DNA of 64,000 nt. Source: Gammaproteobacteria bacterium. GTDB taxonomy: Bacteria > Pseudomonadota > Gammaproteobacteria > Pseudomonadales > JAUIET01. The position numbers were made by a program, and so were the translations under genes. Positions 47,723-57,215 of the stretch are shown piece by piece (positions within the stretch are counted from its first letter, which is position 1; each line of letters begins with the position of its first letter). The DNA lies in NCBI GenBank assembly GCA_030431775.1, contig JAUIHW010000014.1, forward strand, positions 1 through 64,000, read 5' to 3'. Below the pieces are notes generated by a model, which saw nothing but the letters and a program-made list of their open reading frames with translations, searched no databases and had not been told where the DNA came from.

Positions 47723-49768
47723 ATGGTCAATGCTCCCGCGGAACTCGAACAGCAGCGCTTGCAGCGGCTGAAGCAGCTTGCACTGCTGCGAAAACCGAAA
47801 GATGCAGTGCTGGATGTATTCGTTAACTCGGTTGCTGAATATTGTGATGTGCCGATAGCGTTCGTCAGTGTGCTTGAAGCGGACCGGCAGGTGTTGTTGT
47901 CCAGCTTGGGTATGGACCGGGTCGATATTCCCCGCGAGCAAAGTCTTTGCGATTTTCTGCTGAGCCATGATGAACCCTTGTTGGAGATCTCGGATATTCG
48001 CAAAGCTGCGTCACAATATGGAGAAATTCGCGCACCTGGCAATGCAACAATCCAATTTTATGCCGGGCAGGTACTGAAAGCGGCCGACGGGCATGTGCTT
48101 GGCAGTCTGGTCATCATGGATACCAAACCGCGCCGCTTGAATGGCCCGCAGCGTGAAGCCTTGTCGAGATTGGCGCATACTCTGGCAGCGATCATGGAAC
48201 GGCAGGAAATAGCGAGCTATTCCCATCTGGACAACATCATTCTACGTACGATCAGCCAGGGCGTTGTCCTGATCGATCTGCAGTTGGAAAATGCCCCGAT
48301 TACCTACTGTAATAGTGCTCTGCAGGTCATGACTGGTTATGCCAGAGCTGAAATGCTGGGTAACTCCTGTTTCGACCTGCTTGGTAAGCAACCGGATCAA
48401 GCTTCACTGGATGAGCTGCAAAACGCTTTGCAAACGGGCAGCGAGACTAAGGTACGGGCAATGTTGCCGCATAAGGACGGACATACGCTATGGACTGAGC
48501 ACTCGCTGCAACCCATTGTTAACGATGATGGCCGAGTTTCCCACTTCGTTTGCATTGTTACAGATATCACCCAACAGCAAGCCAATAAGCGCGCCTTGCA
48601 ATCAGCCCAAAAAGACCTCGAGCGTCGGGTCACCGAGCGAACCGCCGAGTTGAAATTGGCGCAGCAAAGAGCGGACGACGCTAACCATGCCAAATCCCAG
48701 TTTCTGGCAACCGTCAGTCACGATCTGCGCCAACCGCTGCAGTCGCTGGGAATTTATCTTTCGGTACTGGGTAAGCTGGTTGAGACAGATAAAGCGCAAG
48801 AAGTGGTTAGCAAAATGGAATTGTCGCTCGATACTGTGCGCGCTATGTTGGATGCCTTGCTGGATGTGTCACGACTTGAGTCTGGACAGGTTGAAATACA
48901 CCCTGAAGCAATTGCACTTCAGAATCTGTTTGATCGTTTGCAGGTTGAGTTCGAGCCCATTGCAGCGGCTAAAGGTGTCGCGCTCAACATTCAACAAAGC
49001 GCGGCTACCGTCCGTAGCGATGCGGCTTTATTGCAGCGCGTTCTGGATAATCTTGTGAGTAATGCGATCAAGTTTACCGAATCAGGAACGGTGAATATTA
49101 CTCATCGAACGCATGGCAGAATGATTGAGGTATTGGTATCTGATACCGGGTCAGGTATTGCAAAGCCTGATCAGGAACGCATCTTTGGAGAATATGTACA
49201 GCTTGGAAACCCCGAACGAGACAATAAAAGAGGGTTGGGTCTGGGTTTGTCAATCGTTAGAGGAATAACAAATATGTTAGATATTCCTCTGGGTCTCCAG
49301 TCCAGGCCGGGAGTCGGTAGTCGATTCAGTATTGAGTTGCCTTTGTTATCTTTGAATGAAACTGATTCTGCGCAAGGCGCCCCAAGTGCTGAGCCATATA
49401 GCTCGGCTCAGGCACAGAAGGTGTTGTTGATAGAGGATGATGCGATAGTCGCAGAGGCATTGGCCGAGCGTTTGCGGCTGGAAGGTTATGTGGTAACAGT
49501 CGCCGATAATGCCCAGGATGCGCGTTACGAAATTGAATTGGGTTTAATGCCTGATGTTTTGATCTCGGACTACCGTTTACCCGATCAGAACGGCATGAGT
49601 CTGCTGGCTGAACTGCGCAATAGGCTGGAGGAGAAAGTGCCCGCAGTGTTGCTCACCGGTGACACCCTGAAGAGAATTGTACCCCCGTCGGGTCATGAAG
49701 ACATCAGTACCCTTTTTAAGCCAGTAGCAGTGGAGCGTTTGCTGGAGTTGATCGGAAGGCCGGCTTAG
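47723..49768 (+). CDS. Cytosolic GAF-PAS hybrid histidine kinase
   Basis: A 681-residue kinase without membrane helices. In order: GAF (about 10-165), PAS (about 170-290), a short coiled coil, HisKA with phospho-acceptor His333 (VSHDLRQPLQSLG), ATPase domain with SNAIKFTESG (N box), DTGSGIAK (G1) and RGLGLGLSIV (G2), and a C-terminal receiver (about 565-681) with Asp616 (ISDYRLPDQ). A soluble GAF/PAS sensor suits an internal redox or gas cue. It is followed by a short receiver-only gene and sits opposite hsp20 with a shared FNR box. Confidence 0.93.
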   Translation: MVNAPAELEQQRLQRLKQLALLRKPKDAVLDVFVNSVAEYCDVPIAFVSVLEADRQVLLSSLGMDRVDIPREQSLCDFLLSHDEPLLEISDIRKAASQYGEIRAPGNATIQFYAGQVLKAADGHVLGSLVIMDTKPRRLNGPQREALSRLAHTLAAIMERQEIASYSHLDNIILRTISQGVVLIDLQLENAPITYCNSALQVMTGYARAEMLGNSCFDLLGKQPDQASLDELQNALQTGSETKVRAMLPHKDGHTLWTEHSLQPIVNDDGRVSHFVCIVTDITQQQANKRALQSAQKDLERRVTERTAELKLAQQRADDANHAKSQFLATVSHDLRQPLQSLGIYLSVLGKLVETDKAQEVVSKMELSLDTVRAMLDALLDVSRLESGQVEIHPEAIALQNLFDRLQVEFEPIAAAKGVALNIQQSAATVRSDAALLQRVLDNLVSNAIKFTESGTVNITHRTHGRMIEVLVSDTGSGIAKPDQERIFGEYVQLGNPERDNKRGLGLGLSIVRGITNMLDIPLGLQSRPGVGSRFSIELPLLSLNETDSAQGAPSAEPYSSAQAQKVLLIEDDAIVAEALAERLRLEGYVVTVADNAQDARYEIELGLMPDVLISDYRLPDQNGMSLLAELRNRLEEKVPAVLLTGDTLKRIVPPSGHEDISTLFKPVAVERLLELIGRPA

Positions 49769-49791
49769 GTATCTGCCTACGGTGAGGTTTG

Positions 49792-49805
49792 TTGATTGAA
49801 GTCAA
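49792..49805 (+). promoter_or_regulatory. FNR-like box upstream of the receiver-only gene
   Basis: TTGATTGAAGTCAA matches nine of ten fixed positions. It lies in the 84-base gap between the hybrid kinase and the receiver-only gene. No convincing -10 hexamer is at the expected 49828-49833, so this is weaker than the other boxes. Confidence 0.6.
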
Positions 49806-49852
49806 CGCTTGGCACATTGGCAGCGTTAAGGTGCCTGTTAACACAGTGAGCC

Positions 49853-50293
49853 GTGATTTCAGCATTGAAATACCGAAGTAACTTGCTCAAAAACGGGGAG
49901 TCACCATCTGCAAACTCAAGGGGCTGCCAAGTGGTCTCCCTCGTTGATGGGGACGAAAACTATCTGGACTCTGCTGGTCTGTTGTTGACTCCCCTATGGC
50001 GCGTAGACCTTTACGCCAGCGCGGAGAACTTTCTCAGCCGGTACTCGCAGCCAGGAGAGCGGCCAAGCTGCCTGGTGTTGGAGCGCAAGCTGCCTGGTAT
50101 GAGTGGACTTGAGCTATTGCACCGTTTGTATGAAAGAGGCGACCAGGTTCCAGCGGTGTTATTGACAGCCTTCCCGGGTTGGCAGCCAGATAATATTCAG
50201 AGCAATTTGCATTGGCCGGAATTGATCAAACCTGTGCGCGGTGTCGAGTTGGTTGGCACTATTAGCGCAATGCTGAAAAATGTGGCCGCTTAA
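49853..50293 (+). CDS. Receiver-only protein with Glu at the phospho-acceptor site
   Basis: A single receiver domain of FixJ type, 146 residues from GTG 49853. It has the acidic cluster VDGDEN and a LIKP lysine, but the position that is normally the phosphorylated Asp is Glu77 ([12 protein letters not shown]). Glu there often mimics the phosphorylated state or abolishes phosphotransfer, so this is a pseudo-receiver. There is no DNA-binding domain. A GTG at 49931 after AGGGG would give 120 residues starting just before the domain and may be the true start. Confidence 0.8.
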   Translation: MISALKYRSNLLKNGESPSANSRGCQVVSLVDGDENYLDSAGLLLTPLWRVDLYASAENFLSRYSQPGERPSCLVLERKLPGMSGLELLHRLYERGDQVPAVLLTAFPGWQPDNIQSNLHWPELIKPVRGVELVGTISAMLKNVAA

Positions 50294-51633
50294 GATGGAA
50301 ATTCCTCTACTTCGGGCTGGTCGCTGAGGCGCCGTTTTCGCCCATGATAATCATCAGCTAGGTTTTGTCGCCGATCTTCGAAATGGTAGTGACTTTGGCC
50401 AAGCAGGCGGGGTGTCACCAGCACAATACCGGCATCGGTCACCCGGAAACCTTTGGCAATGTCCTGTTGATGATCCAGCCCTATTGTCGTTCCTGCGGGT
50501 ATCCGGCAGCCCTTGTCGATAATGGCCCGACGAATGCGACAGTGTCGACCGATTTCGGTGTCCGGTAAGGCCACCACCTGATCCAGATTGGAGTATGAAT
50601 GACAGGTGACACCGGAAAACAATAGCGAGCGGCGGATTTTGGCACCCGAAATAATGCACCCTCCAGATACGACTGAGTCCACGGCATGTCCGCGGCGACG
50701 ATCCTGATCAAACACAAACTTAGCGGGTGGCAACTGTGCCTGGTGGCTCAGCACTGGCCAGTCTTTATCGTACAGGTTAAGTTCGGGACTCACTGACACC
50801 AGATCCATATTGGCACTCCAGTAGGCGTCCAGAGTACCCACATCACGCCAGTATTCCGGTTCGCCTTTATTGTTTAAAAACGGATAGGCAAAAACCCGCT
50901 GCCGGTCGATGGCTCGTGGCAAGACATCCCGACCAAAGTCGTGCGACGAATCTGCATTCAGATCATCATTATTGAGAATATCCAGCAATACTTCACGTTT
51001 GAATACGTAATTGCCCATGGATGCCAGCGCGTAACCAGGCCGGTCCGGCATGGGGTCGGGATGAGCAGGTTTTTCCGTGAAAGCGATGATTCGGCCATTG
51101 TGATCGGTACTCATCACGCCAAAACTGCCCGCTGCGGTCTCTAGCGGCACTGGCAAACAGGCCACGGTCACATCGGCCTGATTATCCACGTGGTCCGCCA
51201 GCAAGCGACCGAAGTCCATTTTGTACACATGGTCGCCAGACAAAATGATAACGTACTCGGGTTGCTGGTCTTCAATAATGTCGAGGTTCTGAAAAACCGC
51301 ATCGGCAGTACCGCTGTACCAGTTGCCTCGGGTTTGTTGTGAAGCCGGCAACACCTGAACGAACTCATTAAGATCGCTGTGAAACTGGGTCCAACCACGT
51401 ACGATATGATCGATCAGTGAATGCGATCGATACTGGGTGAGTACTGCGATGCGACGAATACCGGAGTTGACGCAGTTGGATAATGTGAAATCGATAATTC
51501 TGAATTTGCCACCAAAGAAAACCGCCGGCTTACAACGAAAATCAGTGAGTTCGTACAATCTGGAACCACGCCCTCCGGCGAGGACAAAGGCCATGGTGTC
51601 GCGAGTAAGGCGGCTTATGCGACGTTGCTGCAT
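50290..51633 (-). CDS. glgC: Glucose-1-phosphate adenylyltransferase
   Basis: ADP-glucose pyrophosphorylase, the committed step of bacterial glycogen synthesis. The 447-residue protein has [57 protein letters not shown] and [12 protein letters not shown], then a left-handed beta-helix C-terminus. It is the last gene of the aph/aaa-gdh-glgC group, with a TAATG overlap to gdh. A paralogue lies at 54648. Confidence 0.93.
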   Translation of the reverse strand: MQQRRISRLTRDTMAFVLAGGRGSRLYELTDFRCKPAVFFGGKFRIIDFTLSNCVNSGIRRIAVLTQYRSHSLIDHIVRGWTQFHSDLNEFVQVLPASQQTRGNWYSGTADAVFQNLDIIEDQQPEYVIILSGDHVYKMDFGRLLADHVDNQADVTVACLPVPLETAAGSFGVMSTDHNGRIIAFTEKPAHPDPMPDRPGYALASMGNYVFKREVLLDILNNDDLNADSSHDFGRDVLPRAIDRQRVFAYPFLNNKGEPEYWRDVGTLDAYWSANMDLVSVSPELNLYDKDWPVLSHQAQLPPAKFVFDQDRRRGHAVDSVVSGGCIISGAKIRRSLLFSGVTCHSYSNLDQVVALPDTEIGRHCRIRRAIIDKGCRIPAGTTIGLDHQQDIAKGFRVTDAGIVLVTPRLLGQSHYHFEDRRQNLADDYHGRKRRLSDQPEVEEFPS

Positions 51634-52877
51634 TAGATCCCTGCTGCAAAAATAGCGTCTTTAAGGCGTTCGCTTGCAATGCGATAAGCGGCACTGCGCA
51701 TCTGCAGTTGCTGCTCATCGGCTAATTCAAATACTTGCCTGCAGGCTTGCGCCAGGCGCTGATCAAGTGCGTCTCTGACCTGATCCAGTGACCAGCTGAC
51801 GAACTGAAGATTCTGTACCCACTCGAAGTAACTGACAGTAACACCGCCAGCGCTGGCCAGAATATCCGGAATAATCGGTACATTGCGTTGCGCGAGTATG
51901 TCATTGGCGGTCCAGCTTACCGGTGCATTGGCGGCCTCAACGATGACCTTTGCTTTTATCGCATCAACATTCGCTGAGTTGATGGCTCCGCCAAGTGCCG
52001 CAGGAATCAGAAAGTCGCAGGGCAATGCCAACAGGCTGGCGTTGTCGATGATGTCGCAGTTTGCGGTACCACTGACGGTTCCAACGCTATCCTTATGATG
52101 GATTGCCGCGGCGACATCCAGGCCATCATGATTGACGATAGCCCCCTGACTGTCACTGACCGCAATTACTTTGGCACCCAGGGCGTCCAGAAAAAACGCG
52201 GCATAGCGCCCGACGTTGCCGAAGCCCTGAATGACCACGGTGCAATCTTCAAGTGGCATATTGTGATGCTTCGCGTAGTTGGCAATTACCTGGCAAGCGC
52301 CCCGACCGGTCGCCTCTTTTCGGCCGTGGGAGCCGCCAACTACCAGCGGCTTACCCGTGACTACCGCAGGGTTATAACCGTAGATTTTGGTGTATTCATC
52401 CAGTATCCACGCCATGATCTGTTCGTTGGTGCCCACATCCGGTGCCGGAATATCCTGGGTCGGGCCAATATTTCGATGCAGCTTTTCTACCAGGCATCGG
52501 GTGAGTCTCTCCAGTTCGCGGCTGTTCAAACTGTCAGGGTTGCAATTAATACCTCCTTTTGCACCACCCAAAGGCAACTCCAGAAGGGCTGTTTTAAGTG
52601 ACATCAGGCAAGCCAGGCCGCGAACTTCGTTGATGTCGACCGAAGCGTGGTAACGTAGCCCCCCTTTATACGGCCCTCTGGCATTGTGATGCTGCACACG
52701 GTAGGCGTTGAACAATACGATACTGCCATCGTCTTTGCGAATTGGCAGCTGAATGTGCAGCTCTCTGGCTGGGCTCAGTAGTAGTTCATAGACTTCCTGA
52801 CCGTAGCCCAGCTGCTGGCAGGCATCACTGAGATAGTGTGCGTGGGTAGACTCGGTCGAACCATTAGTGGCGTTCAT
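51633..52877 (-). CDS. Glu/Leu/Phe/Val-family dehydrogenase, likely glutamate dehydrogenase
   Basis: It interconverts glutamate and 2-oxoglutarate plus ammonia. The 414-residue protein has [13 protein letters not shown], the catalytic-lysine block [25 protein letters not shown] and the nucleotide fold [14 protein letters not shown]. The length fits the hexameric NAD-type enzyme. It starts 5 bases after the stop of the APH+AAA kinase gene and overlaps glgC by one base, so the three genes are one operon. Nitrogen assimilation or NADH balance during low oxygen are both possible. Confidence 0.9.
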   Translation of the reverse strand: MNATNGSTESTHAHYLSDACQQLGYGQEVYELLLSPARELHIQLPIRKDDGSIVLFNAYRVQHHNARGPYKGGLRYHASVDINEVRGLACLMSLKTALLELPLGGAKGGINCNPDSLNSRELERLTRCLVEKLHRNIGPTQDIPAPDVGTNEQIMAWILDEYTKIYGYNPAVVTGKPLVVGGSHGRKEATGRGACQVIANYAKHHNMPLEDCTVVIQGFGNVGRYAAFFLDALGAKVIAVSDSQGAIVNHDGLDVAAAIHHKDSVGTVSGTANCDIIDNASLLALPCDFLIPAALGGAINSANVDAIKAKVIVEAANAPVSWTANDILAQRNVPIIPDILASAGGVTVSYFEWVQNLQFVSWSLDQVRDALDQRLAQACRQVFELADEQQLQMRSAAYRIASERLKDAIFAAGI

Positions 52878-52882
52878 GTAGT

Positions 52883-54481
52883 TTAAGCCGCTATAAAATG
52901 TAATGCTTGTTGTATGCGTTCCATGATGGCTTGTTGGGATTGCAGCACTTCGGTATCAATGTGGACGGTATCCCGTGCTTCATCACTACCAGGTAGCTCG
53001 GCGCTGTTGGCCTGATGGGCAAGCACGTCCAGGTCTGCATCAGACACCTCTCCTTGTTGTTTGCTACGAGAAGTAATTCTGCGTTGTAATTCAGAATAGG
53101 AAGCCTCACAGTGTACGAACAGCAATCGCACGTCATGGCTTAGCGCCCAACGGCGAAAGCCATCGCGTTGGCTGCGTTGCAAATTGGCAGCGTCAATGAT
53201 TACGCTGAAACCAGCATTGCTCAGTGAGGACGCCAGTGACCGCAAGCGCTGATACACTTTTTTGGACGATGCGCTGGAATAGATGCCGCTGTGGATGGAG
53301 GTGCTGCAGTCTTCATCCGGCTGATAACAATGGATCCGCTTGCGCTCTGTATCTGAGCGTACTCGAATAGCGGGCCAGGCCGACATAAGCTGTGCAGCGA
53401 CAAAGGATTTGCCAGACCCTGACAGGCCACACATAACCATTACAGTTGGCTGGTCACTGGTGACTAATGAGCAGGCAGTGCTGATGTAGCGTTGGTAGCT
53501 CTGCAATACAGCATTGCGCTCGTTCCCGCTAAGCGATTGACTAAGGCGCATCGCCTGCACTTTGGCCCGCACCATGCAGCGATACACGCCATAGAACGCT
53601 AGCAGATCCAGAGCTTCATAGTCACCGGTTTGCTCTAAGTACACGTTAAGGAATTGATACGCAAAGTCCGCTCGGTCCCTGACCAGAAAATCCACAAACA
53701 GCACGGCCACATCATTGATCACATCGATGTGACGCCACTCGGGATTAAACTCAATGCAATCAAAAGGCAAGATATCCTGGCCCTGCTTAAAAAGATTTTG
53801 CAGATGCAAATCTCCATGGCAATCGCGAATCTTGCCCTGTGCCTTGCGTTCCAGCAGCCGGGGTCGCAAGCGAATACTCTGTTGAACCGTCCATTGTTCC
53901 AATTCAGCTTCCTGTTTTAGGGATGACTGTTCCGGAGGGTGCTGGCAAATTTCCTGAAAATTATCCAGAGCCGGTACGATGACCTGGTCAGGCTCACCGG
54001 CATGGTCATTGGGGTCGCCGCCATGGCGAGCATCGGTGAACACCGGAGCTTGCATGTGCAGACGCGCTATGTCTCGGGCCAACCGGTCCACATCACCACC
54101 GCTTAATTTGCCTCGCTCCAGTTGCTTGTCCAGGCGCTGTGCTGACGCAAACTGCCGCATTTTAACCGCGTATTCAATAGCCTCTCCGGAGCCAGCTTCC
54201 GAACCCATCCGGGGTGTGGAGACAGGCCCATAAATTGGGACAACCTCCAGGTAAATGTCGGGCGCGTAACGTTTGTTTAGCGTAACTTCGGTCTCACAGA
54301 AATGCTTGCGTAGATCCAGCATCGAAAAGTTAAGAAACTCATTGCGAATTGGCTTTTTGATCTTATAAGCGTAGTCACCCGTCAACAGCACCCATGAAAT
54401 GTGCGTTTCAATAAGTTCGATTTGCGCCACGGAGTGAGCGTAGCATTCGGGCTTTTGCAGTTGTTCGATCAGTGTTGGCAT
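52883..54481 (-). CDS. Two-domain APH-like + AAA kinase (Rv2004c-type)
   Basis: A 532-residue fusion. The N-terminal part (about 1-330) is an aminoglycoside-phosphotransferase-like kinase with the catalytic loop DCHGDLHLQNLF (about 218-228) and the following CIEFNPEWRHIDVINDVA metal region. The C-terminal part is a P-loop kinase of the COG0645/AAA_33 type with Walker A CGLSGSGKSFVA (about 350-360). The same pairing occurs in Mycobacterium tuberculosis Rv2004c of the DosR regulon. The substrate is unknown. It heads the operon with gdh and glgC and has an FNR-like box upstream. Confidence 0.85.
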   Translation of the reverse strand: MPTLIEQLQKPECYAHSVAQIELIETHISWVLLTGDYAYKIKKPIRNEFLNFSMLDLRKHFCETEVTLNKRYAPDIYLEVVPIYGPVSTPRMGSEAGSGEAIEYAVKMRQFASAQRLDKQLERGKLSGGDVDRLARDIARLHMQAPVFTDARHGGDPNDHAGEPDQVIVPALDNFQEICQHPPEQSSLKQEAELEQWTVQQSIRLRPRLLERKAQGKIRDCHGDLHLQNLFKQGQDILPFDCIEFNPEWRHIDVINDVAVLFVDFLVRDRADFAYQFLNVYLEQTGDYEALDLLAFYGVYRCMVRAKVQAMRLSQSLSGNERNAVLQSYQRYISTACSLVTSDQPTVMVMCGLSGSGKSFVAAQLMSAWPAIRVRSDTERKRIHCYQPDEDCSTSIHSGIYSSASSKKVYQRLRSLASSLSNAGFSVIIDAANLQRSQRDGFRRWALSHDVRLLFVHCEASYSELQRRITSRSKQQGEVSDADLDVLAHQANSAELPGSDEARDTVHIDTEVLQSQQAIMERIQQALHFIAA

Positions 54482-54531
54482 TGCACTATATCCTATCGTC
54501 TCCAGTATCCCGGAAAGCTGCAGGAAAGCGT

Positions 54532-54545
54532 TTGACTGTGGTCAA
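54532..54545 (-). promoter_or_regulatory. FNR-like box upstream of the APH+AAA kinase operon
   Basis: TTGACTGTGGTCAA is a perfect palindrome in its arms (TTGAC/GTCAA) and differs from the FNR consensus at two symmetric positions, a form also used by DNR/NNR-type regulators. On the minus strand a GATACT hexamer (54504-54509) is centred 32 bp away, predicting a start near 54497. Confidence 0.65.
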
Positions 54546-54571
54546 AGATTTGCTGGCTTTGCCACGGCCGC

Positions 54572-54585
54572 TTGATTGCTATCAA
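54572..54585 (+). promoter_or_regulatory. FNR box upstream of the second glgC
   Basis: TTGATTGCTATCAA matches all ten fixed positions. A TATCCT hexamer (54607-54612) is centred 31 bp downstream, predicting a transcript start near 54619 and a leader of about 29 bases that contains AAGGAGGG. Confidence 0.8.
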
Positions 54586-54647
54586 TGAGTGCAGCAATCC
54601 GTTGCTTATCCTAAAAACACACTAGCGACATCAAGGAGGGAATTGCC

Positions 54648-55928
54648 GTGCTATCGATTGCAAGGAAACTGGAACGAAAACCGACCATTCAACAGGATGT
54701 ACTGGCATTAGTGATGGCGGGCGGTCGAGGCAGTCGAATGGGCGCTTTAACAACCGCCGAATGCAAACCGGCTCTGTCATTTGCGGGCATATACCGCAAT
54801 ATAGACTTTACCCTGTCGAACTGCATCAATTCCGGAATTCGACGGGTCGCCATCCTGACGCAATACAATGCACAAAGCCTGTTGCAGCATATTGCTGGCA
54901 CCTGGGGCTTTCTCAGCAATCAACTGGGAGAATTTATTGATCTTTGGCCAGCGCAGCAACGGACCGACGACAATTGGTATCTTGGAACGGCAAACGCCAT
55001 TCAGCAAAACCGCGATCTGATCAGCCAGCTGGCGCCTGAATATACCATCGTTCTCGCGGGTGACCATGTGTATAAAATGGACTACAGCGAGTTGCTTGAT
55101 TTCCACAAAAAACACGATGCTGACATAACCGTAGCTTGCATCGAAGTTCCGCTGCAGGAGGGCAGCCAATTGGGAGTGATTAGTGTTGATAATCAGCATC
55201 TGTTGCACGCTTTTCAGGAAAAGCCCAAACAGCCATTTCCGGTGCCAGGTTGTCCAGAACACGCATTGGCGTCCATGGGTATCTATGTCTTTAAAACGGA
55301 TTTTCTGCTGAACGCACTGGCATGTGATGCCGATAATCCCAAGTCCAGCCATGACTTTGGGCACGATATTCTTCCTTGGGCGGTTAAGCAGCCCGGTATG
55401 CGTGTGTACGGTTACCCGTTTTTTGATCCGCGTACCGGTAAGCCAGCGTACTGGCGAGACGTGGGTACCGTGGATTCTTACTGGCGGGCCCAGATGGATT
55501 TGCTGGACCCTGATCCCGAGCTGGATCTTTATGACAGCAGTTGGCCTATTATTGGTGCCAGCCGGATTAATCTTCCGACGCGCCTGGCATCGGATCGCGC
55601 CGGAAGGCCCAGCCTGACCGTAGATAGCCTGGTGGGGCCGGGTTGTTTATTGCGCGGTGCCAAGGTGGACCATTGCGTATTGTCGGAGGGAGTGAGCCTG
55701 GACAGTAATGCCTTGGTGGAGAATTCGGTGCTGCTGGCCAATGCGCACATTGGTTGTGGTTGCCGCCTGAACCGGGTTATTGTCGAGAGCGGTTGTCAGG
55801 TACCCGATGGCGTAGAAATAGATGGAGCCCGAGACGGCTACCTCAGCACCAGCACCACTGGAGGGGTGGTACTGGTGAACGAGCAGACCTTGCTTGAGCT
55901 GCAAGGCGCCAGAGTACAGGTGGCCTGA
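54648..55928 (+). CDS. Glucose-1-phosphate adenylyltransferase paralogue
   Basis: A second GlgC-family protein, 426 residues, starting at GTG 54648 after a strong AAGGAGGG. It keeps [57 protein letters not shown] and YWRDVGTVDSYW, with a beta-helix C-terminus. Both paralogues have the core catalytic blocks, so they may form a mixed tetramer or respond to different effectors. It has its own perfect FNR box and is divergent from the operon holding glgC. Confidence 0.9.
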   Translation: MLSIARKLERKPTIQQDVLALVMAGGRGSRMGALTTAECKPALSFAGIYRNIDFTLSNCINSGIRRVAILTQYNAQSLLQHIAGTWGFLSNQLGEFIDLWPAQQRTDDNWYLGTANAIQQNRDLISQLAPEYTIVLAGDHVYKMDYSELLDFHKKHDADITVACIEVPLQEGSQLGVISVDNQHLLHAFQEKPKQPFPVPGCPEHALASMGIYVFKTDFLLNALACDADNPKSSHDFGHDILPWAVKQPGMRVYGYPFFDPRTGKPAYWRDVGTVDSYWRAQMDLLDPDPELDLYDSSWPIIGASRINLPTRLASDRAGRPSLTVDSLVGPGCLLRGAKVDHCVLSEGVSLDSNALVENSVLLANAHIGCGCRLNRVIVESGCQVPDGVEIDGARDGYLSTSTTGGVVLVNEQTLLELQGARVQVA

Positions 55929-55960
55929 CAGCCGCGTGCCGGGCTGTTGGGTGTCAGTAA

Positions 55961-57175
55961 TCAGATTCTCTGCAACTGCTCACGCCAACGCCGAAAGCAG
56001 GAATTCAGTGCGAGTGGGGTTACCACACAAGTAGCCGCAGCCACCATGACCATAGCGGCAAACACGGTGTCGCTGATCAGGTTGGGCCACAGAGATGCCT
56101 GATGAACAATTAACAGCGAGATTTCAGCCCGCGGTACCATGCTGACGCCGATTGTGATTGCGCCCGCCGCACCAGTGAGCGGGTAGCTTGGCAGGCCTGC
56201 ACCGATCAGTTTACCGATAATCGCGACCAGCAGAAGCAGCAGGCCAGGCACGACTGCCTGGCCCAGTACTGAGGTATCAATGTTCAGGCCGATCGAGATG
56301 AAAAAGAAGGGTGTCAGAAACGTGTAAAGGTCATCAAATGATGGCTCCGTCTTGACCGCTTCCGGGTCGCCGCTGAAGATCAAACCGGCAAACAAGGCGC
56401 CAACCGCCAGAGAAAACCCCAGCCAACCGGCCAACGCGGCGATTACAAAGCCCACGCCGGCAACCAGCAACATGCGCTCCGGGGGAGTGCGTAATCTGCT
56501 TGCCGCAAGGCTCATGCGAGGCTCCAGATGACGGGCAAACAGGGCGCAGGCGGCCGTGAACAGTGCGAGCTTGGCAAGGAACAGGGCTCCGGTCTGGGTA
56601 ACCACAGGCCAATGTACGGCATGGCCATTGATTAGCTGCGGCATGACTGCAAGTATTAAGGCCATCAGTGCAATACCAGAAATATCGTCCAGCTCGGCAA
56701 CGTCCAGCACCAGCTGTCCACCGCCTGATTGCAGCAAACCAGCGTCTTCCCAAGAAGCGACTGCAACCCCTACACTGGTTACTGACAACGCTGCTGCGAT
56801 AAGCAGTGCGGTAATAAACTCCAAGCCCAAAAGGTAGTGGGCGAGCAAATAGGCCAGGCCTGCGGCCAGGAAAAAATTGCCCAGCCAGATCAGGCTTGCC
56901 TGCGGCAGCTTTGCCAGCAATGCACGCGGGTGGCTGTTCAGGCCCACTTTAAACAACAAGGCGACTATGCCCAGCTTAGCCAGCAAGTCAAAGGCGTGTA
57001 TGACCTGCTCATTGAGGATGCCGCTGGTTTCACCGACCCACCCCAATAGCAGTCCGTACAGCAGGTATGCGACCAGTGGCGGCAATTGAGCGCGTTCAAA
57101 CAGGCTTTTGAGCAATATCACGGCCACGCTGGATGCGCCGATTAATAAAACAGGCAGGCTATCAAGTCCATTCAT
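55961..57175 (-). CDS. CPA2-family cation/proton antiporter
   Basis: A 404-residue membrane protein with about 12 hydrophobic helices, all Na+/H+ exchanger domain and no C-terminal RCK (TrkA-N) domain. Typical blocks are LLYGLLLGWVG, an acidic LVLDVAELDDISGIALMAL helix and GVSMVPRAEISLLIV near the end. It is the third gene after ftsH and glgP on the minus strand, 40 bases after glgP. Ion selectivity (Na+ or K+) is not readable. Confidence 0.87.
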   Translation of the reverse strand: MNGLDSLPVLLIGASSVAVILLKSLFERAQLPPLVAYLLYGLLLGWVGETSGILNEQVIHAFDLLAKLGIVALLFKVGLNSHPRALLAKLPQASLIWLGNFFLAAGLAYLLAHYLLGLEFITALLIAAALSVTSVGVAVASWEDAGLLQSGGGQLVLDVAELDDISGIALMALILAVMPQLINGHAVHWPVVTQTGALFLAKLALFTAACALFARHLEPRMSLAASRLRTPPERMLLVAGVGFVIAALAGWLGFSLAVGALFAGLIFSGDPEAVKTEPSFDDLYTFLTPFFFISIGLNIDTSVLGQAVVPGLLLLLVAIIGKLIGAGLPSYPLTGAAGAITIGVSMVPRAEISLLIVHQASLWPNLISDTVFAAMVMVAAATCVVTPLALNSCFRRWREQLQRI

Positions 57176-57215
57176 GTCATGAGCAACCCGTTATAGAGCG
57201 AGCATTCTGGTTCTA

